A stretch of 64,000 nucleotides of DNA from Ficedula albicollis (lineage: Eukaryota; Chordata; Aves; Passeriformes; Muscicapidae): the NCBI RefSeq assembly GCF_000247815.1, contig NC_021677.1:12286040-12350039 (forward strand), written 5' to 3'. A program made the position numbers and the translations under genes. The notes beneath the pieces were generated by a model. It saw only the letters and a program-made list of their open reading frames with translations. It had not been told where the DNA came from and searched no databases. This document shows positions 15,101-45,179 of this stretch, piece by piece; the stretch's first letter is position 1, and every line of letters starts with the position of its first letter.

Positions 15101-16150
15101 TAAGTGCCTCCCTTTGCCTGGGCACTGCTGACACATCCCCACCTGTGTTTCTTTTTCAACACTTTCTGCACCTTCCTCTGGGCAAGCTCCTGGCTGGAAC
15201 ATTGTGTTTTCTCCATGGAAGTGCTGTTAGTCCCAGAGGAACAAAAACATACCTAGTTCTCACCTATAAAAATAAGCAGAAGAGCTTCCAGGATTGCAAA
15301 ATATGAATTACCGAGTGGGGTATTGGCATGTTATTTGTGCTCTGTAGCTATGTGAAAGAGTGAAAAGCTATGTTTAATTTGCGAATACACGTTTTGCAAA
15401 TGGGTTAATTTATCAGAGAATAATTAGCAACTGTCGAGAAGTCATGAAGACTGAAAGCTTTTGAAACAGAACAGACATCTGAATTTCATTTCTTGTGTGT
15501 TGTTTTCATTTTCTGTCGGTATAGAAGACAAATTAAGTGAGTGCTGTTGACGTACTTGAAGCTGATAGCATCTTCAGATTGTGTTGCTGACGTTCTTTTG
15601 TGGGTTTGGTGGGTTTAGTGAGGTTATTCAGAACATCGGGCTTTGTAGCCATGTTCAAGCAAAGCCTAACAAAATCTCTTGCAAACTGAAAGTGTTTTTT
15701 TAAAATACCAATTTTTAACCTCTCTTTGGTGAGATTTTTGCCCCCTTTAAAAGTTCATGTTTTAATTTAATGCTTTCTTCACTGTATTAAAAAAAATTGT
15801 TTCTGCTTGAATGATTTTGGAAAGAAAAAATATTTTGGAGGTTTTAGGCTAGATTTGCTTTTGTAGGTTGAGGTGAATAGGAGCAGAAAAGCACTGTTAC
15901 TACCATATTTAAGGTGCATGTTGAATGATTTATAAGCAATCCAAAAATATTGAAATAAGGCCACATTATTCTGTCATCACCATAGCTCTGTTGCATGCAA
16001 TTTCTTTAAACTCTTCTTTAGGGCTCCTGCTGGGCAGCATTAACTGAGAATATGGCCCAAATTACATGTGAAAAAACAAGGGGAGAAACATTTCACATAA
16101 ACAAAATCTATGCCATTGCTGTTTTTCAATGTTAGCACATCACCTATTAA

Positions 16151-33423
<17,273 letters not shown>

Positions 33424-34810
33424 GGGAACTCCAGTGGTGTCCAGTGTGATGACAGCCTATGTTTTTTCCACTGTGCTGACTTCAGCCTGACACAGCTCAC
33501 ATAAAATTGAAAGGCCTTAATACTGTGAGAGGATTCTTTTCACTCTGGTGGAATCCCACTCCTATGCACTTTCGCCACACAGAATACAGAACTTTATTCA
33601 GAGATTGAGTATTGTATACCCTGATGCAAAGTTCTTTATGCCTTAGTTGGTATAAAATATCCTGATATAATGCTGCCTTTGCTGAATATGGAACTCTTCT
33701 TTTCCTTGAGGTACCTGCAGTTTTTAAAAAACATTCAGTGACTTTGAATTACCAAAGTGGCAAGAACTTTTCGCTAACAAGGAACCGCGGGATGAATCCT
33801 AATGTTGTCTTGAGTTGCTTATTTCATGTTGTTTTTGAACATGAATGAGAAAAAAGTCTTTGCCTACATGAAAACTATGTTACTGCTGCAGTGCAAGCCT
33901 GTTGTGGGGTGTCTACTTAGTGCAGTAGTGTGCTTCATGTAGTCATCTCAGAGCAACTGTTCAAGGACTGTGACATAAATGCTGAATCTTGATACTTGTG
34001 GTTTAAAAAGAGGAAAGAAAATCCAGGTGCATCTATTTCTGATGCTTTTTATTATTGTGCATAATCTGATGTTTTATTTTTGCAGAAAATATTCAGGTTT
34101 GCAGTGGATGTTCATGATAATTCATTGAATACAAGGCCATTCTCATCTGTTGCCTTGCTGTTTTGTGGTAGAACATTAAAATCCTGTTCAGCTACTTAAA
34201 TTATGAAGGAATTTTATTCTTTTAGTCATAAGTAATGTTGTATTTCCTGCCCTTACTCAGGTTCACATTTAAAAACAAGTCAACCACATCACAGATTTTT
34301 ATCTTGCAGCCATTTCCCATATTAAATTTTAAGGAAATAAGATCGTATCTCATTTATTCTTTGTATGTAAAGCTTTAGGAGAATTAAAGATTTTTTTTTT
34401 AAAGACGTAAACTACTGTTTCAAAATGCCTATTTTAATTTGCCCCATACTTTTTTTTCCATCACAGACACAGCTTTTATTGCTTTCAAGTTTGATGTACA
34501 TCCTGAAATACACATATGGAAACCAGAAGGTGAAAACTTTGTGTGAGCCTGATACAAGATAAAAATCACTGTACTGTACTACATTTTAGATCGCTGAGTT
34601 TTAAAATAACAAACTTACACATTCCACCCCAATGTATTTCTAGAAACACTACCATTGTAGGTCTAATTTGTAAACAAACAAAAAAGTCATAAATTAGGAT
34701 ACAAGTAAGCAAGCCACAGATAAGCCTAGTTTTAAAAAGTGCTCCTTTTAATACTAAACCCTTAAATGCTGTGTAGTTGAACTGAATAAAACCCAAATGC
34801 ACGTGTGCTA
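33424..34810 (+). other. PDE3B: PDE3B 3' UTR
   Basis: AT-rich non-coding sequence directly after the TAA. The first canonical AATAAA is at 34785-34790; another lies at 35132-35137. Which signal is used cannot be told from sequence, so the end is approximate. Longer 3' UTR forms could run into the 741-bp duplicated block. Confidence 0.6.
34785..34790 (+). terminator. candidate PDE3B polyadenylation signal
   Basis: AATAAA in gaactgaataaaacccaa, about 1.36 kb after the PDE3B stop. A second AATAAA lies at 35132-35137. Use is not provable from sequence. Confidence 0.4.
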
Positions 34811-35250
34811 TTCCTAAATGTGTGTTAGCATATTTGTGTTTGCATCAATTGACTTGGGGAAAAAAAATATAACCTTGTGTAAACTGTATTACACTATTTT
34901 AAACAGATTTTCAATCTATTTCACTGGCCAGTTTAAATAACTGAATGGTTTGAGTTTGATTTTTGTTTTTTTTTCATTTTTCACTAATAAGCTTTTTGCT
35001 GATGCACTTAAAAGACCACTGAAATGTGCTTTTGCTGTATCTTCAGTGCCAAATTCCCCTTTGCTGCCATTATCACTATCACTGCAGTTTTTTGTAACAT
35101 AAGCAGTGTTAAAACAGATATTTCTGTCATTAATAAAATATTGCACAATTGAAGCTGGCACTTACTGATCATACACTGTATTTTATATTTCTTTGGTCAT
35201 ATATTCTTGCAGATAATGTGAAGACTAGAAAAATTCTGATTTTTTCAGTG

Positions 35251-36732
35251 TGCTGTATTCTCAACATTTTATGTTTAGATAGTGTGCTTGTGTACATAAA
35301 GTATCATTTTAATATTGTTTAATATTATTTTGCTTTGTCTGAAAAAATGATACTAATTAGTCTAAGTTACTGTTCTACTATTTTACATGACAAGTTTCCA
35401 TTTTCAGTTTTCCTTAAAATGTCATTATTTAAAAAAGAACAAAAGTATAACAAAGTAAAAATTAAGGTTTTATCTTTTACTAGAGCATTGGAAGGACTTA
35501 TATCTGGTGACATCTTTGCCAGCAGCTTTCTTATCTCAGATTTCTCTTAAACTCTTAAGGAATACTGAAGCAATTTTAAAATCCACTAACAAGCAGCAAG
35601 CTAGTATTTAATAAACTAATATGTGGGCTAATATGTATTTCCAGTTAGATATTTCCAAGTTACAATAGCTCGCTTCAAAGATATGTTTAATTATGAATGT
35701 GTTCTAAGTCCACTTTGAAGTGTCTGTTTTTTATGTGTGCACAGTATGTCACTAATTGTTACTCGAAGAGCAAAGGGAAAAGACTGGAAAAAAGTTAACA
35801 AAGGCTGGTTGAGGAATGTTTGTAGAAGTGGAAGTGGCTGTAACTAAGGGAGTCTTAAATCTTTAAAAAAATGGCTATGGAGGATCATCTGGATGTTGAT
35901 TGAGCTCTTGACCAAAATAATATCTCTCTATATAAGGCATGTCATTCTTAAATTCTTAAATCTGTGATCACATTTCAGTAATTCACAGCTATGCTGTATT
36001 CTCAACATTTTATGTTTAGATAGTGTGCTTGTGTACATAAAGTATCATTTTAATATTGTTTAATATTATTTTGCTTTGTCTGAAAAAATGATACTAATTA
36101 GTCTAAGTTACTGTTCTATTATTTTACATGACAAGTTTCCATTTTCAGTTTTCCTTAAAATGTCATTATTTAAAAAAGAACAAAAGTATAACAAAGTAAA
36201 AATTAAGGTTTTATCTTTTACTAGAGCATTGGAAGGACTTATATCTGGTGACATCTTTGCCAGCAGCTTTCTTATCTCAGATTTCTCTTAAACTCTTAAG
36301 GAATACTGAAGCAATTTTAAAATCCACTAACAAGCAGCAAGCTAGTATTTAATAAACTAATATGTGGGCTAATATGTATTTCCAGTTAGATATTTCCAAG
36401 TTACAATAGCTCGCTTCAAAGATATGTTTAATTATGAATGTGTTCTAAGTCCACTTTGAAGTGTCTGTTTTTTATGTGTGCACAGTATGTCACTAATTGT
36501 TACTCGAAGAGCAAAGGGAAAAGACTGGAAAAAAGTTAACAAAGGCTGGTTGAGGAATGTTTGTAGAAGTGGAAGTGGCTGTAACTAAGGGAGTCTTAAA
36601 TCTTTAAAAAAATGGCTATGGAGGATCATCTGGATGTTGATTGAGCTCTTGACCAAAATAATATCTCTCTATATAAGGCATGTCATTCTTAAATTCTTAA
36701 ATCTGTGATCACATTTCAGTAATTCACAGCTA
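35251..36732. repeat. 741-bp near-identical tandem duplication
   Basis: Copy 1 is 35251-35991 and copy 2 is 35992-36732, both starting tgctgtattctcaacatttt. I noticed one substitution (C at about 35378, T in copy 2). It lies downstream of PDE3B. A short reading frame appears in both copies only because of this. Confidence 0.95.
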
Positions 36733-37419
36733 ACAGGGGATGCTGAGTAGAGCTGAAAACCACACAAAGGAACCCAATTAAAACACACACTTAAAACAGT
36801 TTCTAATGCAACATTACCTCTTTTTTTTTTCTTCCATTTTGTTTCCCCAAGAAGTGGACCAAATTAGCCTACACTGAAGTTTATGCCACGCAGAAATGCA
36901 ACTTTTATGTATAACATTCAGGTCTGAGTCTCCCATCTTCTCATTGCCTTCTTTTACAAAGTGTGTCGGATTACTTGTACCCATAGATACAGAACTAGAC
37001 CTACCACATTTTCTGTAGGGACAAAATTCTCTCTGTGCTTGTGGAGTCCTCGGGATGTGAAGGAGGCGCTAAACCAGTCAAAATGAATGACTTGGAACCT
37101 CTTCTTCTGAGTTCTTCCTCCATGACAAAGTTAAATGTTGAGTGTCAGGTTCAAAATGAAAGGAATGGTGTAGCATTGCTTAAGGTAAGTCCAGACTAAC
37201 AAAGTTTGTGTAAGACTTGATTTGCCCTGTACCTAGAACCATTTCTTTGTATTTACATCCAGCTTTAACCTCAGCCAGTGGCAGGTGATTCAGCAAAAGG
37301 AATTAGCAGAAGAGCTCAGAGTTTTAGCTTTGGTGTTTGCTCCTGGTCTAGATGTAGTTGAATTTTGGCTTCTGGATCCTTTGAAAGCACAGGCAGAATT
37401 TGAGGTAATCCAGAGTGTG

Positions 37420-37585
37420 TTATTGCCCATAGAGGGTGTGGAGTCTCCCTCACTAGAGATATTCCAGAACCATCTGGACACAATCTGTGCCATGTGCTCT
37501 GGGATGACCCTGCTGGAGCAGGGAGATTGGACCAGACCACCACTGTGTTCCCTCCCAGCCTGACCCATCCTGTGACTCTGTGGCA
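37420..37585 (+). repeat. CR1 LINE 3' fragment
   Basis: Contains gtggagtctccctcactagagatattccagaaccatctggacacaatc, gaccctgctggagcagggagattggacc and tgacccatcctgtgactctgtgg, all CR1 3' hallmarks in + orientation. It lies downstream of PDE3B. Confidence 0.9.
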
Positions 37586-37764
37586 CCAACACACATGGCA
37601 GCACTTCCCCTTTTGTCCAAAAAAACCATTTGAGATGCAGAACTGTAAGTGTCTCATGCACTGGTGAGTGTGAGAGAGATCCCAGTCTGAGAGATGTTTT
37701 GGACTAAAAGGATGGAATCAGCTTGGATGATGAGAACTAGAAAGAGAGGTAAGGATGGCACAGA

Positions 37765-37810
37765 CACACAAATATACATATATATATATACAAATATATA
37801 TAAAGATATT
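37765..37810. repeat. TA-rich microsatellite
   Basis: The run aatatacatatatatatata followed by caaatatatataaagatat, simple TA-rich sequence. Confidence 0.8.
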
Positions 37811-38340
37811 CAGAAGGGAGACACTGTTTATTGTCTCAGGCCAGTTTGTATTCAAAATATTACAAAAACAGTATGTCTTTATCAAGCCAGAATACTTGGG
37901 TTTTTGGAAATGAAATGAAAGTAGTAATGGAAATAATGAAGCAATTATCAAAACTTAAGCTGTGATACAAGTTTTAGGAAATTGATCCTTCAATGGCCAA
38001 TAAAGATTAGATGAGAGAAAATAAATATACGAAGTTGATTAAATGAGGTACAAAAAGGATGATCGAGACAGTATTTATTTTGCTTTTTTTTCCTCTAGCT
38101 CTCTTCAGAATTGTGTCTCTGGACAATGTGCTGCTTCAGTCATGTCTATGTTAAGGCAAGTGAGGTAATGAATTACTTTCACTTTTCCAATGAGGAATTT
38201 TCCTTTTGATATCTTCTGAAGTAAGTCTTTAAGTTGCTATAAAATTATACTGTGGACTCTCAGAGATGAAGCTGACAAAAGAACACAATTTTTAACTGCT
38301 CTCTATCTGATCTTAGTTTAATAGGGCTGTAAGCAATCAG

Positions 38341-38502
38341 TTTGTCTTCTGCTTAATAAGAAGGAATAGCACATTTTTAGAAGAAAGAAAGCTGATGGAT
38401 TAAGCTGCTACAGGATAAACATTTGTCTTCTGCTTAATGAGAAGGAATAGCACATTTTTAGAAGAAAGCAAGCTGATGGATTAAGCTGCTACAGGATAAA
38501 CA
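38341..38502. repeat. 81-bp tandem duplication
   Basis: Two copies (38341-38421, 38422-38502) starting tttgtcttctgcttaat, differing at about two positions, in the PDE3B-CYP2R1 intergenic region. Confidence 0.9.
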
Positions 38503-40170
38503 TTCCATTGCACTTGGCTTTAGGTTTGTGATTGACACTTAGTTGGTTCTGTGTGACACTTGAGACACCCTTCAAAAAGGGCACAACACAACCAGAAATG
38601 TTTGACAGGAAGGTTTATTTTGGAATCTGTGCACCACAAGTTATCTTTTGATTTCTGGGCTTCAAGAGATCACAGGTGGTCTGTGGTAGATTCTACTGTG
38701 CTGTGTGGCAGAATGTTGCCATCTGCAGAATCTCAAAAAGTAAAAATCTTCTAGTGAGGTGAAACCCTCTGTCTGCTAGTTTATCTGTGGGGTTTCAGAA
38801 GGGGAAAAAAAAAAAAGTTTAACCAATCCAGTCTTTAAGTAGTGGTGAGAGACCACAGTGTTTCAAATGATCCCTACCATTCACCTTGTGATTTGTCCAT
38901 GTTCTAAACATCCTGCCAAAAAACAGGTGATGAGTCACTTCTGACTCATCTCTCTGGATCAGCAGAACCTTTTGCACCTTGAATGAGATCAAAATATCTT
39001 CATTTTAATTGCATATAAAACAAAAGGTAATGCTTTGCTTAAAATGCAGGTATCATACCAAAAATACTGAGGATGGGGTTGACATTAATTATTGCACATG
39101 AGGAGCAGAGTGCAGATTTTGTCTCCTGTGCCAGTCAGATGTGAAAACTTGCTCCTATATATAGTCATTCAAATGGGCTTAGCATGCCTCTTTCTTTAAT
39201 CATGACATTCATCCCACTAGAATTTATTAATCTGTAGTACTGCCAGTTTATCTGACTCATATCAACTCAGCTTTCAGTCAAAGTGGGTAAGTAAGCCCCT
39301 CTGTCTTTGAGAATGGGTTTGTAATCATTTCATCCAATTCATCATAACAAAGTTATTACCAAAATTCTGTTTCTAATTTCAGATGCCACACCCCAGAGAA
39401 AACACCTGTCCTTTAGACAGATTGCAGAATTACAGCCCAGACCAGTGAGGCTGCTGACGTGGCCTGAAAAGAAGGAGAAAGATAAAATTAATTAAAAAGA
39501 TTTTCTCCTAGTCTAGAGAAAATGAGACTCAAGGGAGATATTCTAAGGTTACCTTATGAGACTGTTTCAAAGAGTAATCAGAATAATGCTTTCAGTGTTT
39601 GTAGTGTTTAGGACAAGAAGTAACACCTTTAGGTAGCAAGGCTCAAAGATGACTGATTGTCTAAGGATTGAGAGGACTGTGACTCACTGAAATAGATTGT
39701 CTTGGGCTATTAAGAAAGTTTCTGCAAATCAAAAAGTCTGAAAAACAGCTTTTAGTAAAACTGTTAGTCGACAAGATGGGTGAACTGCATAACTTACTGA
39801 GATCCTTTCTGAACCTATTTTTTAAATGCTAGGACTAGAGTAGAGGTCTGATATGCAAACTTTAAATACCAAGGGGAAAATGTGGACAGTTATAGAAATA
39901 ATAACATTCAAACAATAAGAACTGGAGGTGTCAACTCCTTTATTTCAGTAAATATTAAAACCTTTTTATTTTAAATGTGTTTTACCCATAATTCATCTCC
40001 CACCAGAAAGAGTCTTTTTATTTGTTGAGAGAGCTAGAATCCTCTGGAAAAAATAGACAAGATTTGAACCTCAGCCAGAGATAAGAATCTGTCTAATTGT
40101 CATATTGTGAATGGAGAGGCAGTAGCCAAAATGTTTTTCAAAAATATAATTATCTAAAGTTAGTTTGCTA

Positions 40171-40290
40171 AAGCTAATTGTATTTCAAATATTTAACAAG
40201 TTTTGTGGGCCTTTCTAGATCTTAAGAATTAAAGCTAATTGTATTTTAAATATTTATCAAGTTTTGTGGGCCTTTCTAGATCTTAAGAAA
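40171..40290. repeat. 61-bp tandem duplication
   Basis: Copies start at 40171 and 40232 with aagctaattgtatt and run through cctttctagatcttaagaa, with two mismatches. Confidence 0.88.
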
Positions 40291-43200
40291 GTTCATATTT
40301 AAGACATTGGGAGGTGTTGGATGCTTTAGAAGATGATGTAATTTATATACTTAGCAAAAGAATTAATATAAGTGAGTAGGGAGTTTTAGACAAATCTCAG
40401 CTCTTAGCATTAAATTTTATTCCAATGAACAATGACTTATTCTTTCAGCCTCTATATAATCATGAAGTTCATTATGGCACAAAGAGCTTGAACATTTTAT
40501 AGATTGTACCTAGAATTTGTGGTAAAGTAAGTGCAATATTAAGTTATGTTGCATTTCTCTCTATAGTGTGGCAGTTTAGACTGTATGTTCCTTGAGAGAA
40601 ATGGTGTGTCTTTACAGAATGTAAAATAAAATGGAACAGGATCTGAAAATGCCACAAAGTGGCTTTATAAAGCAATTTTTATGCTTCCAAAAAAAAAAGC
40701 AATTAAATTAACTTCCTAAACTGTATCAGCTAAAGAGGGGTCGTAAGTACCAATGTTTTTCCTGGAAAAATCAGGTTTATAGAATTCTGCTGTGGTGCAT
40801 GTTCAGCACTATTTTATTTTTTAAATTGAGTTTATTGTGTAAGTTGAAGAGAATCAAAAGGGCATTTTGACTCCTTAAACAGGGATGCCTGTGGAGAAAG
40901 GAAACTTAATTACCTGAGAATAACTGGAATTCTTTCAGATGTTTTATCCATAGTGATTCTGTTCCCTAATTTTCATTCCTCACTGGTATGAAGCTGTACC
41001 TGTATTACCTGTATTAGTGAGGGACCTGAACAATGATTTTGGTGAGGGTATAAATGTCCATGGATGGGTGGATCCTGTTGTCTGGATTCTGATGGACCTA
41101 CTGTGGATAAGCATCTGAACAAATTAACTGTAATGTGACAAGCTTTTTAATACAGAATATTTTTTCATACTTCTGATAAATCGGAGTTTACACAAATTAA
41201 AAATATTTCCTTTAAGTTTGCTTTTTTTTTTTGCATGAGTATAGAAAAGGAAGTCAGGACTTGAAAGCAGGAGCAGAATAAACAGTAAGTTTATTCTGTT
41301 TTCTGGAATATTGCTATAGGCCAGTCTACATCACATGTAAAATTTTTTGGCAAGCAGCCATCTGCTGCAGTAATAGCAAGATATTGGATTAGATTGCACA
41401 TTCCTGATATGCTCCCATTATTTTAATGGATTTAATCTATTTGGAATGTTACTTATTCGGAAGAATGTAACAAATGTAACTTCTCCTGAAGCCTGGCAGT
41501 CTTCCGAAGGAAGGACCACTCTGAGTGTGGGCTCTGCCCAATTCTAATGACATGGAGGGAGTTGACAGCCTTCAAAAATGCCTGAAGGGATAATCTAGAG
41601 TGGGGAGAATCTGCTGATGCCCAATTTACATTGTTATGGAAGGACAGAAGAAGGCAGAAGATTTCCAGAGCCATAGTTTAATTTGATCTTGATTAGACAG
41701 AGGGTTTGAATGATCGGCCCCATGCCAAAAAAAACCACCTGGGACAACTTGTTGGTATGAAAACACATAGCAACCTTCTGTGTGTGCCTTCACAGAGCAA
41801 TTTGTACTGAGAGTTCTCCTTTCAAACTCTTACTGAGCAGTCCCCTGATCTGGGCCATGCTATCTTGTATTTTCATCAGTCCAGCTCTCTCAGCCAAAGA
41901 CGAATTCTGATCTGGCATCTTTTTCCCCCCACCTCATTTATCCTGAATCTTTCTCTTTTCATATCCAATGCATTGTTATGAAATTTACACAATCTAATTT
42001 TCACTCATTTTTCAAAGGGATTTTGCTATTTTTCACTGTGGTTTTCTCTGAGCCTTGCTACTTTCCTCATGAACTTGCTATTTTCATGATGACATAGTTT
42101 GCCTCATCCACTCTCTACTGCTTGCATAAACCCTTAAGCTCAATTCAGGCTAAACACATTCTGGATACATTTAAAAATATATCACAGTGAGTTTAAACTA
42201 CTTACTTTCAGAGAAGCAGTAATGTTTCTTGAATTTTTATGAAATCTTTCTTTGTATATTTAATTTCTGAATTAATTATTTAATGAACCTTCCTGCATTT
42301 ATTAAGTTTGTACTAAGGGTGTGTTCATCAGTATTACTGTAACTGCTGGAAGTTCAGGAAATTGAGTGGTAATGAGTAAGATTTTTCTCCAGCATTATTT
42401 CAGTGTCATATATGACATGGTAGTAGTGTTCCCTTTTCAGTCTCTAGGGATGCTGACATGGCAAAAAACAACCCAAAGACTTAAATGCAAGGACAGGGAT
42501 TTTGAAAGGAGGATTTAAGACACGATGGTGGTTCTGACTGCAGCTCTTGCTGCAGTGTCATGAAGACACACTGGTTAATATATCAACCTTTAATCCCAAA
42601 AGAATGTTAAATAGCAGCCAGCTGCTATCTAACCTAGATATTCAGATGGAATTCTCTGAACACCCCGTCAGGAAATTCTGAACCTCTGGCTAGCTACTGT
42701 AATCAATGTTGATACAGTGGAGAAATTCCAGAGGACTAGGAAAACCTACTATTATGTCAATATTTCAAATTATTAAATTGGATCATTAAGATAATTCCAA
42801 GTCAGAGGGAAAATAATGTAAAAGTTGATAGAGAATGAAACATGTAAATATGACTAATACTGATACAGATTTAGAGAAAAGACAGTTTGTCAAATGTATT
42901 TGATTGCTTAAATGAGACCATAAGTTGGCAGGTAATGGTAGAAGTTTGGATTGATATTCTGAGGCTTTTATAAGGCATTTTGATTTAGAAACCAGAATGA
43001 CATATAATCAATGAGGTTCTCATTAAATGGATTAAAGACTAGCCAGGAGTTAGATCTCAAAATACCTCAGCAAAAGGGAATTATAACTGGTCAGCTGCAT
43101 TTTGAGCATGGGTCCCTGCAAGAACTGGTTCTTGATGTTTTTTAATCCTCCCCTCACTTCAATTAGCATTATTTGAGCCATGTTTAACCAAAGGATGGGC

Positions 43201-45003
43201 TAGAGCTCTTGCAAACCAGAAAGCAAGACCAGGTACTAAACAAACTCTGGCTGTCTGATCTAAGAGCACAGGGTTGGGAACAGGAAGAATTTCCATGACT
43301 CCAAAACTAGTGCTGAACTGCTCAGGGCTCCTTCATACTAACTTTTGTAGATTTCACAATTTCTCCTTAGGCATTTCACAAGCACACAGCATCTGCTTGG
43401 TATCCAGAAAAACCTTGATCATGACTCCTAACTCCACTGCTTGCCAATGGCTTAGGAATGGTTTATTCAGGTGTTTTTTTTTTTTAATATTTTTATTCTG
43501 TTATTGTCCAATGCACAGCAATCAGGTTTGCCTCCTTCCTCTCTTTTTTTGAGTTTTAAATCTTCTCTACAAAAAGCACTTTTTCAGGGAGTGGAGGAGC
43601 CTGCCCAACCTCTTCAGAGAAACAGGAACTTGTGTAAGAGCTTCTCTCAGTGACACATGTGGGTAAAATAATCTGGACCTGCTGCATCTGAAGTCAACCG
43701 TCTGTTATGTGAGTGGGCTGGTATTAGCTCTCTTTGCTTTTTCTCTTTTGCTCTTTCAAAAGAAATGAAGCGTTTCTCTTTGGTATAAGCTGAAAACATC
43801 AGGTCAGCAGACAAACAGCAATTCTTGCCTTTCAACTTCCCTGCAGCTCCAAGATGCAGCACTGTCTGTGTAAAAAGCCAGGTCCAACAGTCAGCCCTGT
43901 CCTTAAATAGCTGCTCGCTTGTTTTGTTCTCAACCCTCTCCTGAGTGCCTCTCCCTTCACACAGAGGGGACTAAATACTGTGCTTGGAGTTTCAGCTGCT
44001 CCTGTAAGGTCTGCAGACACAAATCTTTATCAACCAATAACCACAAAGCAAGAGCTGGCAAGAATAATAAATGAAGCTGGCAGAAGCCAAGTGTGGCCCT
44101 TACACCTAAAACTTGTGTTTAAAATTAATTTAAAATCTGTTTCTCCCCATCCTATTGCGCTTGCCCTCCCCAAAAAGTCTCTCCTCTGGTCAGAAGGGTG
44201 AGCAGTTTATTTTCTTTACTTGTAGTATAGTTGCATGTGACTCTAGTAACACAAATACTGCCTTTTCCAGACTATTTAAGTAGAGATTAATCATTACATA
44301 GAGGCAGTGGAGGACAGGTGGAAATGCAATATACTGGAGAAACAAAAGCCCTGTGATTGTCAGGGGTATGGCAATAATTGAACATATTGTGTATGATGCT
44401 AGGTGAGAAGCAAGCCATAAAAGATGTTAAAAGTGAATTCACAGCTATCAGATTCACTAGAAAATTATGAACTGGGAAGATAGGGCAAGGAGAAAGAAGG
44501 AATAAAATACTTTAATAGACAATCTGTTTATTAAGGCTAGAAAATATAGTTTATTCTTGGTTACAGATATTTAAATAGACACCTTTTAAAGCCCTTTTAG
44601 CTATGAAAATTTCACAGATAATTATAAAGGATGGCTTAGCTGCAATAATGTAAATGATATTTCCATGGATGAATTCATGCATAAAAATCTTGAACCATGT
44701 TCTCCATGCTTATGAAAATATCCTCTCAAAGTAAAATGGCTAGCTAAGTAATTAAATATTTAAAAACTCTATCAGAAGTTAGATTCAATATAGTGCGGAG
44801 TGAAAACACCAGTTTCACACAGGATGTTATCCACACCTTTGGCTCAGGTTTGGTTTTTTTTTTTTTTCTGTGAAAACCAAGTGAAAAAATAAACTATCAG
44901 TCCTTTAAATTTTTGTTATTCTGGCTTGAACACATTCAGGAACAGAAGGCAAAGGATCCTGAGCTGCAGCTGGGAGCACAGTGCTACATCTCAGCCCTTC
45001 CCT

Positions 45004-45179
45004 TCACCGCCTTTCGGCGCAGATGAGGTATGGCTGGGGTTGTAGGGTCATCCCTAACCTTGGCTTCAGCTCTGGGATCACTCCATGAGGAAAATGCAGG
45101 TGAAATCGTTGTAGCAATGAGGTGAAAAACAAAAACATTTCCATTCTAGCCAGCTGCTCTCCAAGACAGTGTCTTCTTC
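45004..45179 (-). CDS. CYP2R1: CYP2R1 terminal coding exon (haem-binding cysteine)
   Basis: A 176-nt terminal exon after acceptor caattcag on -, with stop TGA at 45006-45004. It encodes [20 protein letters not shown], then [18 protein letters not shown] and [10 protein letters not shown]. The haem-ligand cysteine (RRHC) is intact. It has no start codon of its own and is recognisable from the P450 motif and the reading-frame match. Confidence 0.96.

Larger units (their letters stand above)
34811..45003. other. PDE3B-CYP2R1 convergent intergenic region
   Basis: About 10 kb without a recognisable gene. It holds alternative AATAAA motifs for PDE3B (35132 and, within the duplicated block, about 35610), the 741-bp duplication, a CR1 fragment (37420-37585), TA-rich runs and two smaller tandem duplications (38341, 40171). 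On the - strand, TTTATT near 44527 and 44552 would read AATAAA and could end the CYP2R1 transcript. 41000-44400 shows nothing I recognise. Confidence 0.6.

Noticed and set aside
35335..36291. Two identical 71-codon frames
   Set aside because: They reflect the 741-bp duplicated block, not a conserved gene pair.
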